DNA from: Chloroflexota bacterium
GTDB lineage: Bacteria > Chloroflexota > Anaerolineae > Anaerolineales > Villigracilaceae
Assembly (NCBI GenBank): GCA_016235445.1
Contig: JACRLB010000032.1
Span: 74,373 to 138,372 of the forward strand
DNA length: 64,000 nucleotides
Reading direction: 5' to 3'
A program made the translations under genes and the position numbers. Each line of letters opens with the position of its first letter. Position 1 is the stretch's first letter. The notes beneath the pieces were generated by a model. That model was given only the letters and a program-made list of their open reading frames with translations, did not search any database and had not been told where the DNA came from. This document shows, one piece after another, positions 53,213 through 62,473 of the stretch.

Positions 53213-54340
53213 TTAAAATTCCATTTGTTTGTGGCGCATGACGACGGATTCAACCAGCCCAATACCAAGCATGAGCGCGGTGAGACCACTGCCGCCGTAG
53301 CTGATGAATGGGAGCGGCAGGCCAGAGACGGGAAGCACATTCAAATTCATGCCGATATTCACTGCCGCCTGAAAAAATATCAAGGCCGCCATGCCAAAGG
53401 CGATCATCGAACCAGCGACATCGCGGGCTTTCTGCCCGGCGCGAATACAGCGCCAAATGATGATGGCAAGCGTAAGAATAATAAACACGCCGCCCACCAT
53501 GCCAAATTCTTCGGAACTCGCCGCAAAGATAAAATCTGTGTGGCGGACTTTCAGGAAGCGCAGTTGGGTTTGGGAACCGTGGCCGTATCCCTGTCCAAAA
53601 ACGCCGCCCGACCCGACTGCGATTAAGGCTTGTTGAACGTTATAACGGTTGCCATAGGTGTCGTTCGGGTCAGGCACAACAAAGTTTACAATCCGTTCCT
53701 GCTGATATGGCTGTATCCCCGGTACCTGAACACCGAGCACGGAAAGAGCAATCAGGGTAATCATGGCGGTAACGCCCGCAACCAGGGCAATCCCCACGTG
53801 CCTTATTTGAATGCCATTAATCCAAAGCAAGACTGCAAGAATAACGCTAAGAACCATGACGTTGCTGAGGTTGGGTTGAAGCAGGATCAACCCGATGATG
53901 GGAATTGCCCAAAGCACTGCGCCAATCATCCAACGCAAGTCGCGTGGCTGATGTTGTGTCGCCTCGAAGTAGCGCGCAAGAATGATGATGGCGATAATCT
54001 TTGCAAACTCGGTAGGTTGAAGAAAAAGCACACCCACCTGGAACCAGCGCTGGGCGCCGAATGCCGTCTGCCCAAACCCCGTCAACGTGATGAGGAACCC
54101 CACGATGACAGCGAGGATCGGGCGGTACAAGGCCAGCCAGTAACGATAATCCACCGAGGCGACCAGAAAAATAAGCACAACACCGAGGATGGCAAAGTAT
54201 ACCTGGCGCATGATTAAAGGCTGTAACACCTCATTCCCCGCCACGGCAGAACGGATCATCACCGTGCCAAAAGATGAGGCCAGCACGATCGCGCCTAATA
54301 AGATAAAGTCAAATGTACGCCAGGAAAGTCCACGAGTCAT
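53213..54340 (-). CDS. rodA: Rod-shape SEDS glycosyltransferase RodA
   Basis: A 375-residue SEDS protein with about ten membrane helices that polymerises lateral-wall peptidoglycan together with PBP2. Conserved blocks: FGQTAFGAQRWFQVG, LQPTEFAKI, LQPNLSNVMV, IAVGSGGVFGQGYG and RHTDFIFAASSEEFG, the last with the essential Asp, plus PFISYGGSGLTALMLGIGL near the C-terminus. It lies downstream of minE, separated from it by a 330-bp gap that contains two MITE-like elements, and upstream of gltX. Confidence 0.94.
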   Translation of the reverse strand: MTRGLSWRTFDFILLGAIVLASSFGTVMIRSAVAGNEVLQPLIMRQVYFAILGVVLIFLVASVDYRYWLALYRPILAVIVGFLITLTGFGQTAFGAQRWFQVGVLFLQPTEFAKIIAIIILARYFEATQHQPRDLRWMIGAVLWAIPIIGLILLQPNLSNVMVLSVILAVLLWINGIQIRHVGIALVAGVTAMITLIALSVLGVQVPGIQPYQQERIVNFVVPDPNDTYGNRYNVQQALIAVGSGGVFGQGYGHGSQTQLRFLKVRHTDFIFAASSEEFGMVGGVFIILTLAIIIWRCIRAGQKARDVAGSMIAFGMAALIFFQAAVNIGMNLNVLPVSGLPLPFISYGGSGLTALMLGIGLVESVVMRHKQMEF

Positions 54341-54396
54341 GATTTAGTTCAAGCAAAACCAAGGAAAGCCTCTGATTACCTTACATTATCAAAATT

Positions 54397-54485
54397 GGGA
54401 CGCAGATCGCGAAGCGCGCTGAAAACGCTGATTGAACTGTTTTTTTCTCGCGATGCTTCAAATAAATCTGCGTTTTTCAGCGTCC
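54397..54485. repeat. Palindromic element (E1)
   Basis: GGGACGCAG...CAGCGTCC with a long, nearly self-complementary core. It is about 90 bp and nearly identical to the core of B3 (42779-42938) read on the opposite strand. Confidence 0.72.
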
Positions 54486-54504
54486 GAACCCAAAGAAAAC
54501 CTTT

Positions 54505-54656
54505 AGAGACTGTTTCTTAACTCTTTTTTGGGACACGGACGGCACGGAGTAGACTGAAATTCACGGAAGAAACCATAAAATAGCCGCTCTTTTCCGTATT
54601 TTCCGTGAACTCCGCGTACAAAAAAGAAGGTGATAAGAATTTAAGAAACGCTCTCT
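54505..54656. mobile_element. MITE-like element (D1)
   Basis: A 152-bp element with ends AGAGACTGTTTCTTAA and TTAAGAAACGCTCTCT (14 of 16 matching). It is the intact form of D2 at 40987. Together with E1 it fills the minE-rodA gap (54341-54670). Confidence 0.8.
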
Positions 54657-54670
54657 TAGGTTTATATAAA

Positions 54671-54922
54671 TCAACCTGCGCGGTGACGCGAGGCGCTCCG
54701 CAGGGGAATATCCGCCACGAGCCGCTGGGAGCGTCCATCGCGCTCAAGCCCGATCTGCACTGCATCGGGGTCAATTTCAATGTAGTTGGAAATTGCTTTA
54801 AGCAGATCATCCTTCAATGATTCCAACTGCGCGGGGGTCAGGTCGGTGCGGTCGTGTACCAGCACCAGTTGAAGACGTTCCTTTGCGCTTGTGGCGCTTT
54901 TTTTACGTGTGAAGAAGTTCAT
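54671..54922 (-). CDS. minE: Cell division topological specificity factor MinE
   Basis: An 83-residue MinE. The N-terminal membrane-targeting and MinD-interacting part is MNFFTRKKSATSAKERLQLVLVHDR (given in part), followed by LTPAQLESLKDDLLKAISNYIEID and the dimerisation strand VQIGLERDGRSQRLVADIPL. It triggers ATP hydrolysis by MinD so that MinCD oscillates or gradients away from midcell. It lies 2 bp after minD, in the usual minC-minD-minE order. Confidence 0.93.
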   Translation of the reverse strand: MNFFTRKKSATSAKERLQLVLVHDRTDLTPAQLESLKDDLLKAISNYIEIDPDAVQIGLERDGRSQRLVADIPLRSASRHRAG

Positions 54923-54923
54923 A

Positions 54924-55721
54924 TCACTTCCTCCCCGTCAGCCGTTGAATGGCGCCCCACAAACCGCTTTGCTGGTCGAGGTCCATGAAGGGCACATCCA
55001 AACCTTGCAGGCGTTTGGCGATATTTCGGAAAGCCAGCCCGGCGCGGCTTTTGCCGTCTGTGACGACGGGCGCGCCGCGGTTCGAGCCGATGATGACAGA
55101 CTCGTCCTCAGGCACGATGCCGATCAATTGGATGCCGAGCAAATCCAGCACATCTTCGGCGGAGAGCATGTCGTTGTTTCTGACCAATGCTTGATTCAAC
55201 CGATTAATGATCAGGTGTGGTGTGCCTTTCTCTTCCGCTTCGAGGATGCCCACGACACGATCCGCATCGCGCACCGCGCTTACCTCGGGGTTGGTCACTA
55301 CGAGGACACGGTCTGCCGCCGCTATGGCATTTCTAAAACCACGCTCGATGCCTGCGGGTGAGTCGATGATGACGAAATCAGAATCAACTCTCAGGTCGTT
55401 ACAGATGCGGACCATGTCCGATGGCGAGACGGCGTTTTTATCGCGAGTCTGCGCGGCGGGGATCAGGTACATCTCCGGGTAATGTTTGTCGCGGATCATG
55501 GCCTGTTTTAATTTACAGCGTCCTTCGATCACATCCACAATATCGTACACAATGCGGTTTTCAAGCCCCATGACAACGTCAAGATTTCGCAAGCCAATAT
55601 CGCCATCGATGCAGACGACTTTTTTGCCGTCCATGGCGAGGGCGTTGGCAAGGTTTGCAACGGCGGTGGTTTTACCCACGCCGCCTTTACCAGAAGTTAC
55701 TGTAATTACTTGAGCTGTCAT
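54924..55721 (-). CDS. minD: Septum site-determining ATPase MinD
   Basis: A 265-residue ParA/MinD-type ATPase. The deviant Walker A motif is VTSGKGGVGKTT (signature Lys present). Further motifs are VVCIDGDIGLRNLDVVMGLENR and FVIIDSPAGIERG. The C-terminal amphipathic membrane-targeting helix is LWGAIQRLTGRK. It binds the membrane in its ATP form and recruits MinC to block FtsZ assembly away from midcell. It lies between minC and minE. Confidence 0.96.
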   Translation of the reverse strand: MTAQVITVTSGKGGVGKTTAVANLANALAMDGKKVVCIDGDIGLRNLDVVMGLENRIVYDIVDVIEGRCKLKQAMIRDKHYPEMYLIPAAQTRDKNAVSPSDMVRICNDLRVDSDFVIIDSPAGIERGFRNAIAAADRVLVVTNPEVSAVRDADRVVGILEAEEKGTPHLIINRLNQALVRNNDMLSAEDVLDLLGIQLIGIVPEDESVIIGSNRGAPVVTDGKSRAGLAFRNIAKRLQGLDVPFMDLDQQSGLWGAIQRLTGRK

Positions 55722-55741
55722 ATTAATTCCTACTTCATGAA

Positions 55742-56422
55742 TTAGCCGGTTTGCCAGAGTTCGGCTTGTAAACGTCCTTCACCATTAATGCTGGCAATCT
55801 CAGGCCTGGGGTCTTTTTGGGGTTTGAGCGTTGCAGAAACTTCATCCGCGATTCGTAATTGATTTGGAGAAAGATCGAGGGCGCAGATGAATGCGGCGCG
55901 GTCACCTTTGGCGCCGGCGTGGATCATGCCGCGCACCCGCCCCCAAACAATGACGTTGCCCTCGGCAACGATCTCTGCGCCCGGGTTTACATCTCCAACG
56001 ATGACGATATGCCCCGGGAATTCGATGCGCGTGCCGGAACGAATGGTTTTGTTGACGAAGAGCGCGGTGTCGTCTGTGATTGTATCAGCGAATTGTCTTT
56101 GTTCTTCCGGCCTCGGTTTTGAAATTCGGGTGGCGAGGCCAAGCAGTTGTGAGGTCTGCTCGGTGGTTGGGGAATCGCTGACAACCGCCCACAAAACCAC
56201 ATTGCGTTCTGAAAGATGATCACGCAGGTCAACCAGGTCGTTCACTTTTAGTATTTGCGAGCCGACATCCATTGCAAGGCGCGCGCCCTGAAAAAAGGAG
56301 GGGCGTTCGTCTATCTGCGCGAGCAGGGCTGTACGCTGGTCTTCCCAGGGTGCGTCTGAAAAGGTCGCGAGAAGACCGTCACGTATTCCTTTGATTTGGA
56401 CAAGCGATGTAATTTGTTCCAT
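55742..56422 (-). CDS. minC: Septum site-determining protein MinC
   Basis: A 226-residue MinC. The N-terminal part (1-110) is a weakly conserved FtsZ-inhibiting domain. The C-terminal beta-helix domain is clear: SGTRIEFPGHIVIVGDVNPG, AEIVAEGNVIVWGRVRGMIH and AGAKGDRAAFICALDLSPNQ. It inhibits Z-ring formation when brought to the membrane by MinD. It lies upstream of minD, in the order mrdA-minC-minD-minE. Confidence 0.93.
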   Translation of the reverse strand: MEQITSLVQIKGIRDGLLATFSDAPWEDQRTALLAQIDERPSFFQGARLAMDVGSQILKVNDLVDLRDHLSERNVVLWAVVSDSPTTEQTSQLLGLATRISKPRPEEQRQFADTITDDTALFVNKTIRSGTRIEFPGHIVIVGDVNPGAEIVAEGNVIVWGRVRGMIHAGAKGDRAAFICALDLSPNQLRIADEVSATLKPQKDPRPEIASINGEGRLQAELWQTG

Positions 56423-56478
56423 GAATTGAACCCAGGCTACTTTATTGCATGGAATTATACCTGATGAAAAAGGCCCAA

Positions 56479-58677
56479 TTACGGCCCCGCTGGCGGCTCT
56501 CCCTGCGCGGCGATATCAATGGCTTTGATCTCGAAATAAGCCTTAATGACACGCTCCACCATCGGCCCGGCCACACTCGCTCCTTCGCCGCCGTTATAGG
56601 CAAAAGCAAGCACAATGATCTCAGGGTCGTCGTAGGGGGCGTACGCAAGCGTCCACGAATGTGTGGGCCACGCGCCAAAAGCGCATCGGTCTGCTGCGCG
56701 GGCGACATCGTCACAATATTCGGCGGTTCCTGTTTTGCCAGCCACAGCAATTGGATAATCGCCGAAGAGCTTTTTTAGAGTGCCAAACAGCGGAGCGGTC
56801 ACCGCGAGGCGGGTTCCTTCGCGCACGGCTCGAATCGATTCTGGCTGTACGATCTTTAAGTTTTCTTCATCGAGACTGCAATAGACATCGTCGCAGGAGT
56901 AGCTTTGGATCAACGGATCGACGGTCACGTCCCATCTGGTATTTGGAGTGAAAGGTGAAATTTGGTAACTGCCATCCGTCTCGAATTCGGTCACGGTGAA
57001 ATCTGTTGGGTTAAACCACATCGGCACGATATTGCCATCGCCATCTGTCACTTCACGGACAACGGTCGGCTGCATCATTTTGCCGCCGTTTGCAATGACA
57101 GAACCTGACATCAAAACCTGCAAGGGAGTGGTAAGCACATATCCCTGCCCCACGCTGGCAATGTAGGTGTCACCTGTCGACCAGTTCTCGCCGGTGTTGA
57201 TGCGTTTCCACTGCGGGTCTGGAATCAGGCCATCCTGCTCGCCTTTCAACTGGATGCCTGTCGTTTCATCATACCCAAGCGCGCGGGCGTATTGCCGCAG
57301 GCGCTCGATGCCAAGGCCTGGATTGATCTCATGCTCATAACCGCCGCCGAGTTTGTAAAAACACACGTTACTCGAAAACGCAATGCACTGCAAAAAATTT
57401 ATCGGGCCAAAGCCTTCGGGACGTTTTTCGGCAATATGATCAACAAAGGGACGGGTATTGCTATCCGTACAAATATCGTTGGGGTTGAATCTTTCACACA
57501 GTAATAATTGTCCGGGGGCCTGTACGATGTCATCCAGACCAACTACGCCTTCATTGATGGCGCCCGTTGCCGTTGAAAGCTTGAACACCGAGCCAGGCGG
57601 ATACTCCGCAGAGATGGCGTTATTCAGCAATGGCTTACGGGGGTCCTGACTCAACTGCTCGTAATAATAAGAAGGGATAATGCGGGTGAACCGATTATTT
57701 TCGTAACTGGGATAGGAAGTCATTGCAAGGATTTCGCCCGTTTTCGGGTTCATGGCAATGATCACTCCGCTGGAAATCCGAACGGTATTGAAATACGTAT
57801 TCCAAAAACGAATCTCTTCCAACAGAGTGGCTTCAGCGGCGGCTTGTAAACGGGTATCAATGGTCAGGTAGACGTTATGACCGGGAACGGCTGTAATGGG
57901 AGGCTCCAGGTTGCGAATTTCCTGCCCGGCCACATCCACCTGCACCACACGCAAACCATTCCTGCCTGCAAGAATATCCTGCAAAGAATCCTCCACGCCT
58001 GCGTATCCGATCTTGTCACGGTTGGGGATAAATCCTTTGGCTCGATATTCATCTTCGAACAAGGCAGGGATCGGCCCCAGAAATCCGATCAGATGGGCGG
58101 TCAGCGAGCCTGTTGGGTAATCGCGTATCGGTTCAACCTCGACCTTGACGCCTGGCCAGTCCACCGATTTTTCTTCCACGATCCGGGCAATTTCCTCCGA
58201 AACATTACACTTCACTTTTACAGGGCTAAACGGGGCAAGCGTATCCTGCAAGGCCACCATTTGAGCAATGCCCGGCCCCGGCACACAAGCCGCAAACAAT
58301 TTCGCCTCTTCCAAAGACTCGTCTGTCACCGTCCCACCGACGGGCACATCGATCAACTCGGAAAGCTCACGATAAACACGTTGAATATCAGAATCATCGG
58401 CTGGCAAATTTGCAGGGGTGACAACAATGTTGTAGGAAGCCAGGTTGCGGGCAAGAATATATTCATTGCGATCGTAAATGATCCCACGCGGAGCGGGAAT
58501 GCTGACTTCACGGGTATAGTTTTCAACCGCCTGCGCGGCCCAGGTGGAACCTTGCAGCACCTGTAAATTGACAAGCCGTAGTAACAAGCCGCTAAGCGCC
58601 AGAAACACAATAAGGTATATGGCTGAAAGCCGCCATGCCTCGAATCGGACAGGGCGTGATGCAGGGCCAGAACTCAT
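56479..58677 (-). CDS. mrdA: Penicillin-binding protein 2 (transpeptidase of the elongasome)
   Basis: A 732-residue class B PBP. It has an N-terminal membrane helix (about 15-38), the PBP dimerisation region and the transpeptidase domain with the active-site motif PPGSVFKLSTA, the second motif FSSNVCFYKLGGG and the third motif VAGKTGTAEY. It cross-links side-wall peptidoglycan and works with RodA. It overlaps the upstream mreD gene by 4 bp (ATGA), so they are translationally coupled. A cysteine-rich insert (YSCDDVYCSLDEENLK) near residue 610 is unusual. Confidence 0.94.
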   Translation of the reverse strand: MSSGPASRPVRFEAWRLSAIYLIVFLALSGLLLRLVNLQVLQGSTWAAQAVENYTREVSIPAPRGIIYDRNEYILARNLASYNIVVTPANLPADDSDIQRVYRELSELIDVPVGGTVTDESLEEAKLFAACVPGPGIAQMVALQDTLAPFSPVKVKCNVSEEIARIVEEKSVDWPGVKVEVEPIRDYPTGSLTAHLIGFLGPIPALFEDEYRAKGFIPNRDKIGYAGVEDSLQDILAGRNGLRVVQVDVAGQEIRNLEPPITAVPGHNVYLTIDTRLQAAAEATLLEEIRFWNTYFNTVRISSGVIIAMNPKTGEILAMTSYPSYENNRFTRIIPSYYYEQLSQDPRKPLLNNAISAEYPPGSVFKLSTATGAINEGVVGLDDIVQAPGQLLLCERFNPNDICTDSNTRPFVDHIAEKRPEGFGPINFLQCIAFSSNVCFYKLGGGYEHEINPGLGIERLRQYARALGYDETTGIQLKGEQDGLIPDPQWKRINTGENWSTGDTYIASVGQGYVLTTPLQVLMSGSVIANGGKMMQPTVVREVTDGDGNIVPMWFNPTDFTVTEFETDGSYQISPFTPNTRWDVTVDPLIQSYSCDDVYCSLDEENLKIVQPESIRAVREGTRLAVTAPLFGTLKKLFGDYPIAVAGKTGTAEYCDDVARAADRCAFGAWPTHSWTLAYAPYDDPEIIVLAFAYNGGEGASVAGPMVERVIKAYFEIKAIDIAAQGEPPAGP

Positions 58678-59174
58678 TCATACTCCTCGAGAGGGTATAC
58701 CCAATGCGCCAGGTCGCGCATCAATGCGTAAACGGGGATCGAGAACAACATATTCAGCAACAGGCTGGGCAGGGTTATCAACCCGATCACATCGGCAAAT
58801 GCAAAAGGCGTGCCCAAAATGCGCAGGACAGCGAACGACAACAAATGGATAAACAAGGTTCCCATGAATATAACACTAAACATTGCGAGCAATGGGGCCT
58901 GCCATACGCGTCGCTGTAAAATTTGCGCCATGAAAATAACGCCAAGGTAGCCAGCCGCCACAACCAGCCAGGGCATACTGGACACAAAGCCAATCATTAG
59001 ACATACCAGAACTGCCCAAAGCCAGGCAGATTTTACGCGTTCCTGCAAGGCCCATGCGGCCAGCATAAGCAAAGGCAGGTCTGCATAGCCAGAGATCAAT
59101 TTGACCTGGCTGACAATGGCAGACTGTAGAATAACGGCCAGGCCGAGCAATGGAAATGCAACAATATTTCGCAT
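58674..59174 (-). CDS. mreD: Rod shape-determining membrane protein MreD
   Basis: A 166-residue protein with about five membrane helices and the location of MreD, between mreC and mrdA. The sequence is poorly conserved, as usual for MreD, but the pattern (short N-terminus, LPLLMLAAWALQERVKSA, then WLVVAAGYLGVIFMAQIL) fits. It links MreC to the elongasome. Its ATG follows mreC by 11 bp, and its 3' end overlaps mrdA. Confidence 0.85.
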   Translation of the reverse strand: MRNIVAFPLLGLAVILQSAIVSQVKLISGYADLPLLMLAAWALQERVKSAWLWAVLVCLMIGFVSSMPWLVVAAGYLGVIFMAQILQRRVWQAPLLAMFSVIFMGTLFIHLLSFAVLRILGTPFAFADVIGLITLPSLLLNMLFSIPVYALMRDLAHWVYPLEEYE

Positions 59175-59185
59175 GTTAATAAAAA

Positions 59186-60022
59186 TCAGGGGGAGGGCAA
59201 CGGCTCGAGAGGAGTGATATCCACCGGGCGAAAGTTGGTAATTACCAAAACGATTTCAAGACGGGAAAAATCAACAGCAGGCTGGACGGTGGCCTGCTGG
59301 AACAGTTTGAATTCCAGGGTGCGAATCGTAACTACCTGACCGATGGGTAAGTCCGACGGATAGCCGCCGCCCAGGCCCGAGGTCAGGATGAGATCGCCCG
59401 ATTCTACGGTTTTGTTCTGCGAAATCATATCCAGTGAAATATCCCCGGTGACGGAACCAAATGTAACTGCACTGGTCTCTGCATTTTGCAAATAGACGTT
59501 GACCGCCGAGGCTGGGTCTGTGATGAGCTGTACCCGCGCCGCGTCTGCAATGACGGCGTCTACGCGGCCAACCAGTCCCTGGTTTGTCACGACTGGCATC
59601 CCACGGCGGATATCGTCGTTCGAGCCGCGATTGATAATGATGTAATGCAAAAAGGGGCTTGGGTCGTGCCCGATGACAGCCGCGGCTTTATAGGTACTTT
59701 CAGGATTTGAACGCGAAAAATCCACCAGGGCGGCAAGAATTTCCGTTTCGTTCACTCTTTGCTGGAGTTCGATAACCTGCGCTTGCAACTGCGAGACCTG
59801 CGCTTCCAACTCTGCATTGCGGGTGCGCAGGGAGACAATGTCACGCGGCGCGGTGAAAAAATCCTGCAAGCCGAGGAAGCGGGATGAAAGCCAGGTTTGA
59901 GTGTCGATCAATATGGAACCAAACTGCCGCGAAGCGGAACCAAAAAAGCCGCCAAGCGACAGGGCAAGAATTCCCCCGACTACTAAAAATATTATTGTTG
60001 TTTGTAAAGAACGGGAGTTCAT
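59186..60022 (-). CDS. mreC: Rod shape-determining protein MreC
   Basis: A 278-residue MreC. It has one N-terminal membrane helix (about 9-30), a coiled coil (LRTRNAELEAQVSQLQAQVI, extended) and the extracytoplasmic beta-domain with AAVIGHDPSPFLHYIIINRG, GMPVVTNQGLVGRVDAV and DLILTSGLGGGYPSDLPIG. It bridges cytoplasmic MreB/MreD and the PBPs. The GTG at 60055 is possible, but the ATG at 60022 gives the normal short cytoplasmic N-terminus. Confidence 0.92.
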   Translation of the reverse strand: MNSRSLQTTIIFLVVGGILALSLGGFFGSASRQFGSILIDTQTWLSSRFLGLQDFFTAPRDIVSLRTRNAELEAQVSQLQAQVIELQQRVNETEILAALVDFSRSNPESTYKAAAVIGHDPSPFLHYIIINRGSNDDIRRGMPVVTNQGLVGRVDAVIADAARVQLITDPASAVNVYLQNAETSAVTFGSVTGDISLDMISQNKTVESGDLILTSGLGGGYPSDLPIGQVVTIRTLEFKLFQQATVQPAVDFSRLEIVLVITNFRPVDITPLEPLPSP

Positions 60023-60060
60023 TTTATTATCAGCCTCTGATAAAGTGGCTGGCACATATC

Positions 60061-61131
60061 CTACCCAACATGGCGGGTACTGCCGCGTTCCAGGCCAACC
60101 AGATAGCGACCGAGGGAATCAAGGTCTTCAAAAATCATGGCCGCGCCGCGCGCCACGCAGGTAAGCGGGTCTTCTGCCACCCAAACACGGAGTTTTAATT
60201 CATCGGTTAATCGCTCGGCCAACCCCTGCAAAAGGGCGCCGCCGCCTGCAAGACAAATACCAATATCCATCAGGTCGGAAACGATTTCGGGGGGGATTTC
60301 ATCCAAGGCATCGCGAACGGTGTCTATGATAACTTGCACAGAGCCAGAGAGGGCTTCGCGAATTTCAACCGAGGAAACTTCGATTGTTTCAGGCAGGCCT
60401 GTTACAAGGTTGCGGCCACGGACTTCCATTGTTTTTTCAGGCTGGAGTGGATAGGCGGAACCGATCTGCCATTTGATCTGCTCGGCGATGCCTTCGCCGA
60501 TCAACAGGTTGTATTTATTGCGAAGATACTGAACGATATCCTGATCCATTTCATCGCCAGCCACACGCAGAGAGCGGGAAGCAACGACGCCGCTCATGGA
60601 CATGACAGCTACTTCGGTGGTGCCGCCGCCAATGTCGACCACCATCGAGCCGCGAATCTCTCCGATGGGCAGACCAGCTCCCAGCGCGGCGGCGATCGGT
60701 TCTTCGATCAACATAGCCTGACGCGCGCCGGATGCCATGACGGCATCGTACACGGCGCGCTTTTCAACTTCCGTCACGCCTGTGGGAAGGCCAACAATTA
60801 CGCGCGGACGCGGCAGAGGGACGATGCTTTGCTCGTGAACCTTGCCGATAAAATATTCGAGCATGATCTGGGTGACATCGAATTCGGCGATGACGCCATC
60901 GCGAATAGGCCGCACCACCACTACGTTTCCGGGCGTGCGGCCAACCATTTCTTTGGCTTCGAGGCCGATTGCCAAAGGTTGTCTTAATTTTTTGTCAACT
61001 GTTACCCAGGATGGCTCATTAATGACAATGCCTTTATTGCGAACATGAACCAGAGTGTTCGCGGTGCCAAGGTCTATGGCAATGTCTAGTGAGAAAAGGC
61101 CTAACAGCCAGTTAATGGGGTTGAAGGCCAA
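60061..61131 (-). CDS. mreB: Rod shape-determining actin-like protein MreB
   Basis: A 356-residue bacterial actin. The phosphate-1 motif is SLDIAIDLGTANTLVHV, phosphate-2 is GSMVVDIGGGTTEVAVMS, and the adenosine-binding segment is ICLAGGGALLQGL. The N-terminal MAFNPINWLLGLF is an amphipathic membrane anchor. MreB filaments direct lateral wall synthesis. The gene heads the minus-strand mreBCD-mrdA-minCDE operon. The C-terminal extension after YLVGLERG is slightly longer than usual. Confidence 0.96.
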   Translation of the reverse strand: MAFNPINWLLGLFSLDIAIDLGTANTLVHVRNKGIVINEPSWVTVDKKLRQPLAIGLEAKEMVGRTPGNVVVVRPIRDGVIAEFDVTQIMLEYFIGKVHEQSIVPLPRPRVIVGLPTGVTEVEKRAVYDAVMASGARQAMLIEEPIAAALGAGLPIGEIRGSMVVDIGGGTTEVAVMSMSGVVASRSLRVAGDEMDQDIVQYLRNKYNLLIGEGIAEQIKWQIGSAYPLQPEKTMEVRGRNLVTGLPETIEVSSVEIREALSGSVQVIIDTVRDALDEIPPEIVSDLMDIGICLAGGGALLQGLAERLTDELKLRVWVAEDPLTCVARGAAMIFEDLDSLGRYLVGLERGSTRHVG

Positions 61132-61178
61132 AATAGGCTCCTAAGTGAGATTTTATGTCAAGTATGCTTGCAGGCGGT

Positions 61179-61184
61179 ATTATA
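61179..61184 (-). promoter_or_regulatory. -10 box upstream of mreB
   Basis: A perfect TATAAT (61184-61179 on the minus strand), within GGTATAATACC, lies 48 bp before the mreB start. No convincing -35 is seen. Confidence 0.4.
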
Positions 61185-61253
61185 CCATGAGCAGAAAAAA
61201 TACAATTTTCAAGGCGCGCGGGCTTATCAGGGGTAAAATAGTGGTACTTATAT

Positions 61254-61388
61254 GGGTGTGTTTCATTCAATTGAAACAACCGTCCTGAAGGTTTGAAAAC
61301 GGCTAAAGTCTTCGAGAAAACCTCACCGCACTGGCGTACAGCGCATGTGTCGGGACGTTCCATCCTTCAACTCATTTGAAACACGCCC
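61254..61388. mobile_element. MITE-like element (M1) upstream of degV
   Basis: A 135-bp element with ends GGGTGTGTTTCA and (complement of) TTTGAAACACGCCC, extended inside by TTGAA / TTCAA. The core has CCGTCCTGAAGG, similar to the CCGTCCCGAAGG core of B2. It fills half of the divergent mreB-degV region (61132-61415). Confidence 0.7.
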
Positions 61389-61415
61389 AAATCATATTTG
61401 CCTTCGGAGGAGATT

Positions 61416-62267
61416 ATGTCCAAATTTGCGATCGTTACAGACAGCACGTCCTACCTTCCTGCAGAGTTTATTCAGAAGCACAACATTACAATCACCCCGC
61501 TGGAGTTGATCTGGGGGGAGGAGACCTTTCGTGATGGCGTGGATATTCAACCCGCTGAATTTTACAGCCGCCTGAAAACCGCCAAGGTGATGCCCACTAC
61601 ATCGCAGGCTACCCCCGCAACAATGCATTCGGCGTTTCAAGGCCTGGTGGACCAGGGGTTCGATGTGCTGGGGATTTTTATTTCATCGAAGTTGTCTGGC
61701 ACCATGCAGTCGGCCATTCAGGCCAGGGAAATGATGGGGACTGCCGCTGAAAAGGTGACGCTTGTAGACAGCCAATCCACATCCATTGCGTTGGGATTTC
61801 AGGTGCTTGCCACCGCCCGCGCAAAAGATAACGGAGCAAGCCTGAAAGAATGTGCGGCTCTGGCTGAAAAAGCCCATGAAAGAACCGGCATCTATTTTGC
61901 AGTGGACACGCTGGAATTCCTGCATCGCGGCGGGCGCATCGGCGGCGCCCAGCGCTTCATTGGCGCGGCGCTAAATTTGAAGCCAATTCTGGCGCTCAAA
62001 GAAGGCAAGGTGGAAGGCGTGGAACGAATCCGCACGAAGGGCAAGGCGCATGATCGTATCCTCGAATTGGTGGCAGAGCAGGTTAAAGGGAAATCAAACA
62101 TCCACCTTGCGGCATTACACGCCAATGCATCGGAAGATGCAAGATCGCTTCTGGACCGCGCCGCAAATAATATCAAGCCCATCGAAACGATCCTGTCTGA
62201 ATTAAGCCCTGTGGTTGGCACGCATACCGGGCCAGGGACAGTAGGTCTTGCTTTTAGTTTTGAATAA
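61416..62267 (+). CDS. DegV family fatty-acid-binding protein
   Basis: A 283-residue DegV protein. The N-terminal domain has IVTDSTSYLPAEF and VMPTTSQATPATM. The lipid-binding region is ISSKLSGTMQSAIQA and VDSQSTSIALGF. The late motif is DTLEFLHRGGRIGGAQRFIG, followed by HTGPGTVGLAF. DegV-type FakB proteins bind a fatty acid for phosphorylation by FakA; no FakA gene is visible here. GGAGGAG lies before the ATG at 61416. Element A3 begins 3 bp after its stop codon. Confidence 0.92.
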   Translation: MSKFAIVTDSTSYLPAEFIQKHNITITPLELIWGEETFRDGVDIQPAEFYSRLKTAKVMPTTSQATPATMHSAFQGLVDQGFDVLGIFISSKLSGTMQSAIQAREMMGTAAEKVTLVDSQSTSIALGFQVLATARAKDNGASLKECAALAEKAHERTGIYFAVDTLEFLHRGGRIGGAQRFIGAALNLKPILALKEGKVEGVERIRTKGKAHDRILELVAEQVKGKSNIHLAALHANASEDARSLLDRAANNIKPIETILSELSPVVGTHTGPGTVGLAFSFE

Positions 62268-62270
62268 TTT

Positions 62271-62447
62271 GACAATGTCGCATTTCAAAACCTTTACCAC
62301 AAAGTCCACCAGGGGGCACAAAGGAGAGCAAAAGGCTAACTAAAAACCTTCGTGGCACTCACCTGCACTGCAACAAACGCAGTGCGGCGCAAGTGTCGTG
62401 CTCTTTGTGTTTTTGTACTTTGGTTTCAGTCTTAATGTGACATTGTC
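62271..62447. mobile_element. MITE-like element (A3) with direct-repeat flanks
   Basis: A 177-bp element with ends GACAATGTCGCATT and AATGTGACATTGTC, flanked by AATAAT on both sides (probable 6-7 bp target duplication). The hairpin module is at 62359-62400. The right end carries GTGACATTGTCGA, 24 bp before the crp-type start codon. It makes up nearly all of the degV-crp gap. Confidence 0.85.
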
Positions 62448-62473
62448 GAAATAATCACCCACAAAAGAAGCCA

